From positions 4,574,001 through 4,638,000 of the forward strand of contig NZ_CP118607.1 in NCBI RefSeq assembly GCF_028898945.1: a stretch of DNA of 64,000 bases, written 5' to 3'. The notes beneath the pieces were generated by a model. The model saw only the letters and a list, made by a program, of their open reading frames with translations, had not been told where the DNA came from and did no database searches. Source of the DNA: Pseudomonas sp. PSKL.D1. GTDB lineage: Bacteria > Pseudomonadota > Gammaproteobacteria > Pseudomonadales > Pseudomonadaceae. Of the stretch, positions 27,641-37,306 are shown piece after piece. The position numbers and the translations under genes were made by a program. How positions within the stretch are numbered: the first letter of the stretch is position 1; the number at the start of each line of letters is the position of its first letter.

Positions 27641-28330
27641 TCAACGGCAAACCTGCCAGCGCCCCATGTCCAGGTGAAAATGGTTGCGGTGGGCGGCATT
27701 GTAATCCGGCCCCAACACCGTGCTGAAATGCTCGCAGGCTGCCTGCTGAACCTGGCGTAGGAAGTCTGCCTTCTGCCCGCCCGCCTCCCAGTCCCGCGTC
27801 AGCACGATGTGCTGGCCATCCTGCAGGCGAAAACCACTGATATCCAAGGCATTGGCCGTGGCGTGCTGGCTCAGCCGGCCTTGCTTGCGATGGTACACAT
27901 TGCGGCAGGCGAAACTGCCCAGATGATCAACTTGCCCTACCGGCTGGCCGAATACCCGCTGGGCAGCGGGTTGCAGCCCATGGCGCTCAAACAGCGCGTA
28001 AGCCACGGCCAACGGACAGCTGGCCAGAAAGCTGCTGCTCAGGCGGGCCTGGCCTTGCTCGATACGCCACACATTCTGCAGCGGGCAATTGGCCGATGGG
28101 GGGCTGTCGGCCTGTGCCCGGTAACGCAGGCCGCTGGTTTCCAGTGCCTGACGGCACAGGCCCGGGTCATTTCGCAAGCGCGACAGCTTGTATGGGGTCA
28201 GCAGGTTGGGCGGCTGGCGAACGTCCAGCGCAGCCCAAGGGTTCCAGGCATCTGGCGGCCGCCAGCCCAGGTACCAGGCCAGACCTGCCACGGCGAGCAG
28301 CAGGCCACACAGCAGCGCCAGTGCACGCAT
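27641..28330 (-). CDS. Extensin-like C-terminal domain protein
   Basis: A 229-aa protein with one N-terminal transmembrane or signal segment (ALALLCGLLLAVAGLAWYLG) and an extensin-like C-terminal domain, which has the fold and motifs of LAS-type metallopeptidases: SQHATANALDISGF and the C-terminal HRNHFHLDMGRWQ. The conserved His/Asp pattern resembles VanY/MepA-type D,D-carboxypeptidases, so action on the cell wall is plausible. Four or more cysteines in the exported part could form disulfides. It is followed by convergent gene 27018-27638 and preceded 5 nt upstream by the PEP-mutase-family gene on the same strand. Confidence 0.86.
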   Translation of the reverse strand: MRALALLCGLLLAVAGLAWYLGWRPPDAWNPWAALDVRQPPNLLTPYKLSRLRNDPGLCRQALETSGLRYRAQADSPPSANCPLQNVWRIEQGQARLSSSFLASCPLAVAYALFERHGLQPAAQRVFGQPVGQVDHLGSFACRNVYHRKQGRLSQHATANALDISGFRLQDGQHIVLTRDWEAGGQKADFLRQVQQAACEHFSTVLGPDYNAAHRNHFHLDMGRWQVCR

Positions 28331-28335
28331 GGGCT

Positions 28336-29166
28336 TCAGCGGCGGAACAGATCGTTGAGCTGGGCAAACGGCAGCGCCTGTTCGCCATACGTGAAAGTAC
28401 CTTGGTCACGAATTTCCAGGGCGGCACGCTGGAAGGCGCCCAACGCCGCACGGGCCATCGACGAACCGACGCTGATACGCCGCACGCCCAGGTCCTGCAA
28501 CTGGTTGACGCCCAAAGGCACGCCAGCCAGCCCCATCAGCACGTTCACCGGTTTGGGTGCAACGGCCTGCACCACGGCACGGATTTCGTCCACGCTGCGC
28601 AGCCCCGGCGCATACAGCACATCAGCACCCGCTTCGGCATACGCCTGCAGGCGCTTGATGGTGTCATCCAGGTACATGCGCCCGTGCAGCAGGTTTTCCG
28701 CCCGGGCACACAGGGTGAAAGGGAATGGCAGACTGCGCGCGGCCTGCGCGGCAGCACGTACCCGCTCAACAGCCAGGGCGAAGTCATAGATCGGCGTATC
28801 ACCGCGCCCGCTGGCATCTTCGATCGAGCCACCAACCAGGCCGGTTTCGGCAGCACGCAGAATAGTCTGCGCGCAGTCTTGGGGCAGGTCACCAAACCCG
28901 TTTTCCAGGTCGGCGGCAACGGGCAACGGCGTGGCGTCGACAATGTGGCCGGCGTTATCCAGCGTTTCGTCCAGGCTCAACGCCGCCTCGGCATCCGGCC
29001 GCCCGAGGCTGAAGGCAAGGCCCGCACTGGTGGTGGCCAAGGCTTCGAAACCCAGGCTGGCCAGTAGCTTGGCGGAGCCCGCATCCCAGGGGTTGGGGAT
29101 GACGAATGCGCCGTCACGCTCGTGTAGTGCTTTAAAGGCTTCGGCTCGCAGGGTCTGTACATCCAT
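28336..29166 (-). CDS. Isocitrate lyase/PEP mutase superfamily enzyme
   Basis: A 276-aa TIM-barrel enzyme. Visible family features are AFVIPNPWDAGSAKLLASLG near the N-terminus, the ATTSAGLAFSLG strand, ADLENGFGDLP and GGSIEDASGR (metal and substrate-binding region), FTLCARAENLL and VLYAPGL. Members include oxaloacetate decarboxylase and carboxyphosphonoenolpyruvate-related enzymes; the substrate cannot be chosen from sequence alone. GAGG lies about 8 nt before the ATG at 29166; a GTG two codons earlier is possible. Confidence 0.83.
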   Translation of the reverse strand: MDVQTLRAEAFKALHERDGAFVIPNPWDAGSAKLLASLGFEALATTSAGLAFSLGRPDAEAALSLDETLDNAGHIVDATPLPVAADLENGFGDLPQDCAQTILRAAETGLVGGSIEDASGRGDTPIYDFALAVERVRAAAQAARSLPFPFTLCARAENLLHGRMYLDDTIKRLQAYAEAGADVLYAPGLRSVDEIRAVVQAVAPKPVNVLMGLAGVPLGVNQLQDLGVRRISVGSSMARAALGAFQRAALEIRDQGTFTYGEQALPFAQLNDLFRR

Positions 29167-29195
29167 GGTCACAACCTCAGGCAGTCAGGGAAGGC

Positions 29196-30065
29196 TCAGA
29201 GTAGCCCCAATTGTTCGACCTCTGGTGTGCGTGGCAATTCCGGCAACGCGGCCAAGCCGGGCAATCGTGCCATCAGCCGCTGATGAAAGCGCTGGGCCAG
29301 TGCGGCCGCCAGGCGGTTGTCCGAGGTGTGCAGGAAGATATAGGGGCTGCGGCCTTCTTCGATCCACAGCGCGACCTTTTCCACCCAAGGCGTAAGAAAG
29401 GTTTCGTTGGCTTCAAGCTCGGGGTGGCCGATGAAGCGCACCTGCGGATGCTGGCTGAAGGCAGCCGGGCGCGGCGGCACTTTGGGCTTTTTGGCCTGGG
29501 CATCCAGCACGGCGGTGTCACGTGATGAACAGCTGAACAGTGCACGTGGGTCCAGGCAAATGCGCTCGACGCCACGCTCGCGCAACAAGCGATTGAGCAT
29601 GCGCTCTTCCTCGCCTTTGGCGAAGAAGGCCTGGTTACGCACCTCCACCGCCACCGGCACACCGATCTCATCGAGAAACTGGCAGAGTTCCCCCAGGCGC
29701 GCAGGGCCAAACTGTGCAGGTAACTGCAACCAGTAAGGGGCCACCCGCTGCCCAAGGGGCGCCATCAGGCGGGTGAAGTCGAAGGCAGAGTCGAGTTGCT
29801 CACGCAGGTCGCCGACGTGGCTGATGTCACCCGGGAATTTGGCAGTGAAACGAAAATGCTCAGGCATCAGCTGCGCCCAGCGTGCAACCGTGCCGGGTGC
29901 CGGGCGGGCATAGAAAGTGGTGTTGCCCTCGACCGCGTTGAACACCTGGCTGTACAGGCCAAGAAAATCAGTGCTGCGAGCGTCGGCGGGGTACAGGTAC
30001 TCGCGCCAGGCGTTTTCGCTCCAGGACGGGCAACCGAGAAAATAAGGCAGGGGTGATGGTGTCAT
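29196..30065 (-). CDS. DUF72-domain protein
   Basis: A 289-aa cytoplasmic protein of the DUF72 TIM-barrel-like family: LGCPSWSENAWREYLYPADA at the N-terminus, YSQVFNAVEGNTTFYARP, FRFTAKFPGDISH, YWLQLPAQFGP, and the late YIFLHTSDNRLAAALAQRFH. The family is widespread with no settled activity. It starts 3 nt after the stop codon of the preceding small gene on the same strand, so they are likely co-transcribed. Confidence 0.88.
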   Translation of the reverse strand: MTPSPLPYFLGCPSWSENAWREYLYPADARSTDFLGLYSQVFNAVEGNTTFYARPAPGTVARWAQLMPEHFRFTAKFPGDISHVGDLREQLDSAFDFTRLMAPLGQRVAPYWLQLPAQFGPARLGELCQFLDEIGVPVAVEVRNQAFFAKGEEERMLNRLLRERGVERICLDPRALFSCSSRDTAVLDAQAKKPKVPPRPAAFSQHPQVRFIGHPELEANETFLTPWVEKVALWIEEGRSPYIFLHTSDNRLAAALAQRFHQRLMARLPGLAALPELPRTPEVEQLGLL

Positions 30066-30068
30066 CCA

Positions 30069-30356
30069 TCAAATGTACAGGTCGAGCCCCAGTACTTCCA
30101 TGTCCCAATCGGTGAAACCGGCCGTGCTGAGGTAACTGGCCAGGGCCGTGGCGGTACGCCGGTCCCGGGCGCGGGGGAAGATCATGTCCTGCTGGCGGGC
30201 GGGCAGGCCACCGGTGCGGCGGCGTGAAACAGCGTCCTGAATGACTTCGGTTTCCTCGACCAGCTCCGCATCATCGACGGGTTCATCACGCACCGCTGCC
30301 TTGCGCGGGGTGCGCTTGACCGGATAGGACTGCGATGAGAAACCGTCGATACGCAT
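30069..30356 (-). CDS. Conserved Pseudomonas protein of unknown function (95 aa)
   Basis: A small basic/acidic protein beginning MRIDGFSSQSYPVKRTPRKA and ending in a conserved-looking FTDWDMEVLGLDLYI. It contains RRRTGGLPARQQDMIFPRAR in the middle. I recall near-identical small proteins next to tsaB in other pseudomonads, so it is a genuine gene without assigned function. The start at 30356 is chosen over a GTG/ATG 10 codons upstream because the conserved part begins there. It lies 3 nt upstream of the DUF72 gene. Confidence 0.78.
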   Translation of the reverse strand: MRIDGFSSQSYPVKRTPRKAAVRDEPVDDAELVEETEVIQDAVSRRRTGGLPARQQDMIFPRARDRRTATALASYLSTAGFTDWDMEVLGLDLYI

Positions 30357-30486
30357 GGAGTGAGCACTCAGGACCAATGATGGCAATCTAACAGCATCAG
30401 AGTTCCATCGCTAATGCTCGAGTGATAACTGGACCACACTTCACGCCAAAGGTTTATCGAAAACCGCGATAACCGACGAACTGCAC

Positions 30487-31161
30487 TCAACGTGCCTTGG
30501 GCGTAGCTACATTATCGCGCAAGTAAACCGGTTGCGCCTGCTCGGCGACGATTGCCTCGCCACGTGCCCAGGCAAAGCGGGCCAGCTCCAGGATATCGAG
30601 GGCGTTGGGCAGTGCGGCGGCATTGCTGGCACTGGCTTGCACAGCCAGGCGGTCCGCATAGCCCCAGCCTGTACCGGCGCCAAACCAGTCACCACTGCAT
30701 GATTCAGGCAGCGCAACACGCTCCGGCGGCAATACAGATTCCTGGCCAACCAGGCGCATTTCGCCGTCCACGGCCTGGTAGCAACCCCAGTACACTTCGT
30801 CCATGCGTGCATCGATGGCAGCCGCCACCTGTTGCACACCATGTTCGCGCAGGGCGCCCTGAGCCAGAGCCGCCAGGTTGGATACCGGCAACACCGGGCG
30901 CTCCAGGGCGAAAGCCAGGCCTTGCACCACGCCGATGGCAATGCGCACACCGGTAAAGGCTCCCGGCCCGCGGCCAAAGGCGATGGCGTCCAGATCACTC
31001 AGGGCCACCCCGGCATCTGCCAGCAGCTGCTTGATCATCGGCAGCAGCTTTTGCGCATGCATGCGCGGGATGACCTCATAATGGCTGGTGACCTTGCCAT
31101 CGTGCAGCAGCGCGACGGAACAGGCTTCGGTGGCGGTATCCAGGGCCAGCAGGGTGGTCAT
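30487..31161 (-). CDS. tsaB: tRNA t6A synthesis factor TsaB
   Basis: This ASKHA-fold partner of TsaD and TsaE is needed to make threonylcarbamoyladenosine at tRNA position 37. From the ATG at 31161 the product is 224 aa and begins MTTLLALDTATEACSVALL. Family marks are HAQKLLPMIKQLL and the GRGPGAFTGVRIAIGVVQGL loop. TcdA, which later cyclises the same modification, is encoded elsewhere in the window. It lies downstream of adk in the same orientation, separated by a REP-type repeat region. Confidence 0.95.
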   Translation of the reverse strand: MTTLLALDTATEACSVALLHDGKVTSHYEVIPRMHAQKLLPMIKQLLADAGVALSDLDAIAFGRGPGAFTGVRIAIGVVQGLAFALERPVLPVSNLAALAQGALREHGVQQVAAAIDARMDEVYWGCYQAVDGEMRLVGQESVLPPERVALPESCSGDWFGAGTGWGYADRLAVQASASNAAALPNALDILELARFAWARGEAIVAEQAQPVYLRDNVATPKAR

Positions 31162-31219
31162 CGAACGGGTATCCAGGTGCAAATGAAAAGAGCGGCAGTA
31201 TAGAGCAGCTGCGGCCCCT

Positions 31220-31349
31220 GTGGGAGCGGCCTTGTCGGAACGCCGCACCGGTCGGAAACGGCCGCGAAGCGGCCCCAGGATGTCAGCGACACGGCAAAAA
31301 TCGAGGGGGCTGCTTTGCAGCCCAATCGCGACGCAAGGCCGCTCCCACA
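31220..31349. repeat. REP-type inverted pair with long centre between adk and tsaB
   Basis: A left arm GTGGGAGCGGCCTTGTCG and a right arm CGACGCAAGGCCGCTCCCAC face each other across about 90 bp, which includes internal GC-rich hairpins (for example GGGCTGC-TTT-GCAGCCC near 31306-31322). It uses the same REP variant as the repeat after ndvB. No gene is present in the 217-bp gap that contains it. Confidence 0.8.
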
Positions 31350-31378
31350 AAAAAGCGGCCGCTGCGTCAGATGATGGA

Positions 31379-32146
<768 letters not shown>

Positions 32147-32286
32147 TCAGCCAGACAAGCGTCCCAAAGTTGCAGGATTGTGCCATTTGTATCGTCAGCC
32201 GCGACGGGTTGCGCCCATCGCAACCCCCTCTTCCCACCTGGCCATACCCATCCCCTGCCCCTGCGCAGCGGCAATGCCCCCACTCA

Positions 32287-34914
32287 TCAACCGGTGTTGC
32301 GCAAACCGGCGGCGATGCCAGCCACCGTCACCAACAGGGCCTGCTCCAACGGGCTATCCAGAGCGGCTTCGCGGCTGCGTGAACGCGCCAGCAGCTCGGC
32401 CTGGAGGCGGTGCAACGGGTCCAGATACGTGTTGCGAAGGCTGATGAATTCCCGCGTCTCGGGGCTGTGGGCGAGTAGCACCGGCTGCCCGGTCAGACCC
32501 AGCACCACCTGGCATGACTGCGACAATAGGTCGCGCAGGTGCGCACCTAAAGGAAGCAACCCCGGTTGCACCAGACGTTCGTCGTAGGCCTTGGCGATTT
32601 CAGCATCGGCCTTGGCCAGCACCATCTCCAGCATGTCGATACGGGTGCGGAAGAACGGCCATTGCTCACGCATTTGCCCTAGCAGTGCCCCCTGCCCCCG
32701 CGCCAGGGCATTGTTCAACGCGGTTTCCCAGCCCAGCCAGGCCGGCAGCATGAGGCGGGTCTGGGTCCAGCCGAAGATCCACGGAATGGCCCGCAGGCTT
32801 TCGATGCCTCCAGCACGGCGTTTGGCCGGGCGGCTACCAAGCGGCAGGCGTCCCAGTTCCTGCTCGGGGGTGGACTGGCGGAAATACTCAACAAAATCCG
32901 GGTTTTCACGCACCACACCGCGGTATGCCTTGAGGCCATCGGCAGCCAATTGGTCCATTACCTCGCGCCAGGCGGGCTCTGGCGGTGGCGGCGGCAACAA
33001 GGTGGCTTCCAGCACAGCGGCCAGGTAAAGGTTGAGGTTCTGCTCGGCAATGCCCGGAAGGCCGAACTTGAAGCGAATCATCTCGCCCTGCTCGGTGGTA
33101 CGGAAGCGCCCCGCCACCGACCCCGGCGGCTGCGACAGGATTGCCGCATGCGCCGGCCCGCCACCACGGCCCACGGTACCGCCGCGGCCGTGAAACAGCA
33201 GCAACTCGACCTGATGCTCGCGGCAGATACGTACCAGGCTTTCCTGCGCGCGGTATTGGGCCCAGGCAGCTGCCGTTGTACCGGCGTCCTTGGCCGAATC
33301 GGAGTAACCGATCATGACCTCCTGTGGCCCACGCAGCCCTGCACGATAGCCCTGCAACCCCAGCAGCCGTTCCATCACAGGGCCGGCGTTGTCCAGGTCG
33401 GCGAGGGTTTCGAACAGCGGCACCACCCGCATCGGGCGAGTAAGGCCAGCTTCCTTCAGCAGCAGCTGCACAGCCAGTACATCGGAAGCCGCGCTCGCCA
33501 TGGAAATCACGTAAGACCCCAGCGATGCGCCCGGTGCCGCTGCAATTTCCCGGCAAGTGGCCAGCACTTCAGCGGTTTCGGCCTGGGGTTTGAAATGCGC
33601 CGGCAGCAAAGGTCGGCGGTTTTTCAACTCGGCCTGCAGAAACTCGATACGCTGCTCTTCACTCCAGTCCCCGTAACTGCCCAGGCCCAGGTAATCGGTG
33701 ATCTCCGACAATGCATCGCGGTGCCGGGCGGCATCCTGGCGCACATCCAGCCGGCCAAGGAACAAGCCGAACGTCACTGCACGGCGCAGGCTGTCGAGCA
33801 GTGGGCCATCGGCGATCACGCCCATGCCGCATTCGTGGAGTGACTGGTAGCACAGCTCCAGCGGGGCAATCAGGTCACGATTGTCCACCAGCACCTCGGC
33901 ACTGGCAGGCTGGCTGCTGGCCAACGACGCATGGGCCCAGGCACGGGTCGCCCGCAACCGGTCGCGCAACTGCTTGAGCACCGCCCGGTAAGGTTCGGCA
34001 CTCTCGCCCACACGCTCACGCAGGGCATCACTGGCCTGTTGCATGGACAGCTCGGCCGCCAGCGCGTCGACGTCACGCAGGAACAGATCGGCCGCCATCC
34101 AACGTGCCAGCAGCAGCACTTCACGGGTCACGGCAGCGGTGACATTGGGGTTGCCATCCCGGTCGCCGCCCATCCACGAAGCAAAGCGGATGGGCGCCGC
34201 CTCCAGCGGCAGGCGCAGGCCGGTGGCGTCGTACAGGGCCTTGTCGACTTTGCGCAGATGATTGGGGATCGCATGCCACAACGAGTGCTCGATCACCGCA
34301 AAGCCCCATTTGGCCTCGTCCACCGGGGTAGGCCGGGTGCGGCGGATCTCTTCGGTGTGCCATGCCTCGGCGATCAGCCGGCGCAGGCGCTCGCGCACCT
34401 GCTGGCGTTCGTCCGGGGTGAGGTCGCGGTGATCCTGCACGGCCAACTGGCCGGCGATGGCGTCGTACTTCTGGATCAGCGTGCGCCTGGCCACCTCGGT
34501 AGGGTGGGCGGTAAGCACCAACTGGATGTCGAGCTTGGCCAATTGCCGGGCCAGGGCATCGTCCTTGTGCCCGGCCTGCTTCAGGCGGGCCAGCAACTCG
34601 GGCAGTACCCGCGCCTCAAAGGGCTCAGGCTGCTCAGCGTCACGGCGGCGAATCAGCTGGTACTGTTCGGCCATGTTCGCCAGGTTGAGAAACTGGTTGA
34701 AGGCCCTGGCTACCGGCAGCAGGTCTTCCTCAGCCAGGTCCGCCAGGGTCGAACTCAACTGTTCCCCGGCCCCTCGACGGTCGGCCTTGGCACTGTGGCG
34801 GATGTCCTCGATCTTCTGCAGGAACGCATCGCCATGCTGCTGGCGAATGGTCTCGCCGAGCAGTTCACCCAGCAGATGGACATCTTCACGCAAACGCACA
34901 TCGATATCGGTCAT
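32287..34914 (-). CDS. ppc: Phosphoenolpyruvate carboxylase
   Basis: This cytoplasmic anaplerotic enzyme fixes bicarbonate on PEP to give oxaloacetate. It is 875 aa from the ATG at 34914. The catalytic histidine motif is [12 protein letters not shown], the second active site is [16 protein letters not shown], and the C-terminal effector region ends [18 protein letters not shown] and AAGLRNTG, as in the family. An earlier in-frame ATG would add 43 residues lacking family similarity. It is divergent from the 114-aa gene at 35086; its promoter must lie in the ~170-bp spacer. Confidence 0.97.
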   Translation of the reverse strand: MTDIDVRLREDVHLLGELLGETIRQQHGDAFLQKIEDIRHSAKADRRGAGEQLSSTLADLAEEDLLPVARAFNQFLNLANMAEQYQLIRRRDAEQPEPFEARVLPELLARLKQAGHKDDALARQLAKLDIQLVLTAHPTEVARRTLIQKYDAIAGQLAVQDHRDLTPDERQQVRERLRRLIAEAWHTEEIRRTRPTPVDEAKWGFAVIEHSLWHAIPNHLRKVDKALYDATGLRLPLEAAPIRFASWMGGDRDGNPNVTAAVTREVLLLARWMAADLFLRDVDALAAELSMQQASDALRERVGESAEPYRAVLKQLRDRLRATRAWAHASLASSQPASAEVLVDNRDLIAPLELCYQSLHECGMGVIADGPLLDSLRRAVTFGLFLGRLDVRQDAARHRDALSEITDYLGLGSYGDWSEEQRIEFLQAELKNRRPLLPAHFKPQAETAEVLATCREIAAAPGASLGSYVISMASAASDVLAVQLLLKEAGLTRPMRVVPLFETLADLDNAGPVMERLLGLQGYRAGLRGPQEVMIGYSDSAKDAGTTAAAWAQYRAQESLVRICREHQVELLLFHGRGGTVGRGGGPAHAAILSQPPGSVAGRFRTTEQGEMIRFKFGLPGIAEQNLNLYLAAVLEATLLPPPPPEPAWREVMDQLAADGLKAYRGVVRENPDFVEYFRQSTPEQELGRLPLGSRPAKRRAGGIESLRAIPWIFGWTQTRLMLPAWLGWETALNNALARGQGALLGQMREQWPFFRTRIDMLEMVLAKADAEIAKAYDERLVQPGLLPLGAHLRDLLSQSCQVVLGLTGQPVLLAHSPETREFISLRNTYLDPLHRLQAELLARSRSREAALDSPLEQALLVTVAGIAAGLRNTG

Positions 34915-35085
34915 TGGCCCTCTCTCAGGTGCGGTTGGCCCGCACACTTGTCCTTGAAACGCCGTTGCCCCAAGAGTGCCTACAGCCAGGGCGCCATGGC
35001 AAGCCGCGATACGCCAAAGCAAACTAAAGTTAAGGCAACGCACTCCGATGCAATGCAGCCTTTAAAGGCGTTGACCGAGGTGAAC

Positions 35086-35430
35086 ATGAAAATCCGCGAA
35101 CTCACGCAGCACTGGGAACAAAACGCCGCCGGGCGCATGAGCCCGACCAGCCATGTGCTGCACCTGGACCTGGAGTCCGAAGCGCGCCTGGCCGCGCTGA
35201 TCGAGATGTACCCCAAACGCAAGGCCGAAGAACTGCTCGGTGAACTGGTCGCGGCCGCGCTCACAGAGCTTGAGGCCAGCTTCCCTTACGTGCAGGGCAA
35301 GCGTGTCGTCGCCACTGATGAAGAAGGTGACCCGCTGTACGAAGACATCGGCCCTACCCCGCGCTTTCTCGCCCTCTCCCGCCATCATTTGCATGACCTG
35401 AGCACACCGGGCAAGGACAGCGCGGAGTAA
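35086..35430 (+). CDS. Conserved Pseudomonas small protein (annotated elsewhere as pilin assembly protein)
   Basis: A 114-aa cytoplasmic protein starting MKIRELTQHWEQNAAGRMSP and containing YPKRKAEELLGELVAAALTE, EEGDPLYEDIGPTPRFLALSR. I recall highly similar proteins next to ppc in P. aeruginosa (PA3688 region) and databases calling them pilin assembly protein, but nothing in the sequence shows such a role: there is no signal peptide, membrane helix or catalytic motif. GAGGTGAAC just before ATG 35086 supports this start; an in-frame ATG 11 codons upstream (35053) lacks a site. Confidence 0.8.
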   Translation: MKIRELTQHWEQNAAGRMSPTSHVLHLDLESEARLAALIEMYPKRKAEELLGELVAAALTELEASFPYVQGKRVVATDEEGDPLYEDIGPTPRFLALSRHHLHDLSTPGKDSAE

Positions 35431-35447
35431 TCCTCCATTGCGGATGC

Positions 35448-35466
35448 AGCGCCGCAAACCGGCGCT
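35448..35466 (+). terminator. Weak hairpin after the 114-aa gene
   Basis: A 7-bp stem AGCGCCG/CGGCGCT with a 5-nt loop lies 18 nt after the stop codon. No T run follows, so a terminator function is only suggested. Confidence 0.4.
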
Positions 35467-35506
35467 CATCCCATTCAGATTTCACCCATCCCGGCAAAAA
35501 ATTTCT

Positions 35507-35534
35507 GAACTATCAAAAAAACGCCTGAGTCACA
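35507..35534 (+). promoter_or_regulatory. Possible AlgU (extracytoplasmic sigma) promoter of the lipoprotein pair
   Basis: GAACTA and TCACA separated by 17 nt resemble the AlgU/RpoE-type GAACTT-N16/17-TCTGA pattern, 88 nt before the first lipoprotein gene. The equivalent P. aeruginosa lptF operon is known to be AlgU-dependent, which makes this the best candidate. The -35 deviates in its last base and the -10 in two. Confidence 0.45.
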
Positions 35535-35621
35535 GCCAATAGCCACCACGCTGAAACCCGCATGAATACTGCGGTACAGCGCTGGACTGCTACGGACATT
35601 GTCGTCATCAGGAGTGATCCA

Positions 35622-36026
35622 ATGGAACTGACCACTATCAAAACCCGCCTTTCGTCCACCCCCGTGCGCGGCCTCAAACTGGCTGCACTGGCCCTGGGCA
35701 GCAGCCTGATACTGGCAGGCTGTGCGGGCAACCCACCTACCGAGCAATACGCCGTGACTCAGTCCGCCGTGAACTCCGCCGTCAGCGCTGGCGGCACCGA
35801 GTTCGCCGCCGTGGAAATGAAAGCGGCCCAGGACAAGTTCAAGCAGGCGGAAATCGCCATGCACGACAAAAAGTACGACGAAGCCAAGCTGCTGGCGCAA
35901 CAGGCCGAGTGGGACGCACGGGTTGCCGAACGCAAAGCCCAGGCAGCCAAGGCCCAGAAGGCCGTGCAGGATGCCCGCGAGGGTGTTCAGGACGTGCGTC
36001 AGGAAGGCCTGCGTAGCGCGCAGTAA
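35622..36026 (+). CDS. DUF4398 lipoprotein
   Basis: A 134-aa lipoprotein. The signal peptide after MELTTIKTRLSSTPVRGLKL ends in lipobox LAGC (ILAGCAGN), so it is lipid-modified. The mature part is a DUF4398 helical domain (TQSAVNSAVSAGGTEFAAVE) followed by a long alanine/lysine-rich coiled coil (AQQAEWDARVAERKAQAAKA). AGGAGTGATCC lies directly upstream of the ATG at 35622. It is followed by the OmpA-domain lipoprotein 50 nt later, and corresponds by position to PA3691 of P. aeruginosa. Confidence 0.87.
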   Translation: MELTTIKTRLSSTPVRGLKLAALALGSSLILAGCAGNPPTEQYAVTQSAVNSAVSAGGTEFAAVEMKAAQDKFKQAEIAMHDKKYDEAKLLAQQAEWDARVAERKAQAAKAQKAVQDAREGVQDVRQEGLRSAQ

Positions 36027-36076
36027 GCGCTCGCCCGCCCCCCTACGCTTTCGCAATCGATCAAAGGATGAACACT

Positions 36077-36865
36077 ATGCGCAACTACGTCATGATTCCC
36101 GCCCTGCTGGCCCTGAGCGTTGGCCTTGCTGCCTGCTCCCACGACCCGAACGCCAACCTGGAATCGGCCCGCACCAACTTCTCGGCGCTGCAAAGCGACC
36201 CTCAGGCGAGCAAGGTTGCAGCGCTTGAAACCAAGGACGCCCAGGACTGGCTGAACAAGGCCGACAAAGCCTACATGGAGCGTGAGGACAGCAAGAAGGT
36301 CGACCAGCTGGCCTACCTGACCAACCAGCGTGTGGAAGTGGCCAAGCAGACCATTGCCCTGCGTACGGCCGAGGCCGAGTTGAAAAACGCCTCCGCCCAA
36401 CGTGCCCAGGCCAAACTGGACGCCCGTGATGCGCAGATCGCCAAGCTGCAGGACAGCCTGAACGCCAAGCAAACCGATCGTGGCACACTGGTGACCTTCG
36501 GCGATGTGCTGTTCGACTTCAACAAGGCCGAACTCAAGAGCAACGCCTACCCGAACGTGACCAAACTGGCGCAGTTCCTTCAGGAAAACCCTGAGCGCAA
36601 GGTGATCGTCGAGGGTTACACCGACAGCGTCGGTTCGGCTAATTACAACCAGAGCCTGTCGGAGCGCCGCGCTGGCGCCGTGCGCATGGCGCTGGTGCGT
36701 GCTGGTGTAGACCCTGCTCGCATCGTGGCCCAAGGCTATGGCAAGGAGTACCCGGTGGCCGATAACGGCAGCAACTCGGGCCGGGCACAGAACCGTCGGG
36801 TGGAGGTGACTATCTCCAACGACAATCAACCGGTGGCTCCGCGCGCGGTTAGCCAGGTTCAATAA
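36077..36865 (+). CDS. OmpA-family lipoprotein with DUF4398 domain (LptF lipotoxin type)
   Basis: A 262-aa outer-membrane lipoprotein. Its signal peptide MRNYVMIPALLALSVGLAAC ends at a lipobox cysteine. An N-terminal DUF4398/coiled-coil part (about 25-130) precedes a C-terminal OmpA peptidoglycan-binding domain with VTFGDVLFDFNKAELKSNAY, VEGYTDSVGSANYNQSLSER, RRAGAVRMAL and QNRRVEVTI. The start at 36077 has AAAGGA 9 nt upstream; the ATG three codons earlier sits on top of that site. It corresponds to the AlgU-controlled lipotoxin F gene (PA3692, lptF) of P. aeruginosa, not to the LPS-export permease of the same symbol. Confidence 0.87.
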   Translation: MRNYVMIPALLALSVGLAACSHDPNANLESARTNFSALQSDPQASKVAALETKDAQDWLNKADKAYMEREDSKKVDQLAYLTNQRVEVAKQTIALRTAEAELKNASAQRAQAKLDARDAQIAKLQDSLNAKQTDRGTLVTFGDVLFDFNKAELKSNAYPNVTKLAQFLQENPERKVIVEGYTDSVGSANYNQSLSERRAGAVRMALVRAGVDPARIVAQGYGKEYPVADNGSNSGRAQNRRVEVTISNDNQPVAPRAVSQVQ

Positions 36866-36872
36866 GTCTTAA

Positions 36873-36963
36873 CCTGTAAGGGCCCTTCGCGGCTGAAGCC
36901 GCTCCTACAAGGGATAGGTGATCCCCTGTAGGAGCGGCTTAAGCCGCGAAGGGCCCTTACAGG
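36873..36963. repeat. Long inverted REP pair between convergent genes
   Basis: Two 41-nt arms that are complementary except at about two positions (CCTGTAAGGGCCCTTCGCGG... and its partner) with a 9-nt loop. Both carry the GTAGGAGCGG core. It separates the OmpA lipoprotein gene from the convergent membrane-protein gene and could end transcription from both sides. Confidence 0.9.
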
Positions 36964-36979
36964 CAGTAGAGATTTCGGA

Positions 36980-37306
36980 TTACTGCACCTGCTGCGGCGT
37001 TTCCTCCCCCATGCAACGCACCGCCCGCTTGCGGTTATCCACCAAAACCCCCGTCAACCCCTTCTGCTGGGTATCGAACAGCACCAACACCCCATCCAGG
37101 CATTGTGCCACCTGCGGCGCCGGGTCCAGCGAGACTTTGTAGTCTTCACCGGGCACGGTCTTGAGCATGGTGTAGTCCTGCAACAGCAGCGCATCCTCCG
37201 GCTTGGCAAAATGCAGGTAGCCGTAATACCACAGGGCCCCCACCGTCACGATGATGCTGCCGACACCGGTCAGGATCAGCGGGATGGCGTTGCGTTCTTC
37301 ACTCAT
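36980..37306 (-). CDS. Small inner-membrane protein of unknown function (108 aa)
   Basis: A 108-aa protein with one N-terminal transmembrane helix (LILTGVGSIIVTVGALWYYG) and a cytoplasmic or periplasmic tail with two cysteines (VAQCLDGVLVLFDTQ, AVRCMGEE) and the lysine/arginine stretch VDNRKRA. It overlaps the upstream hydrolase gene by 4 nt (ATGA), so the two are translationally coupled. I recall conserved copies next to this hydrolase in other pseudomonads; function unknown. Confidence 0.78.
   Translation of the reverse strand: MSEERNAIPLILTGVGSIIVTVGALWYYGYLHFAKPEDALLLQDYTMLKTVPGEDYKVSLDPAPQVAQCLDGVLVLFDTQQKGLTGVLVDNRKRAVRCMGEETPQQVQ

Noticed and set aside
33931..35085. Extension of the 114-aa protein upstream across ppc
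   Set aside because: The first 385 residues are the antisense of ppc; the conserved part and the ribosome-binding site begin at 35086.
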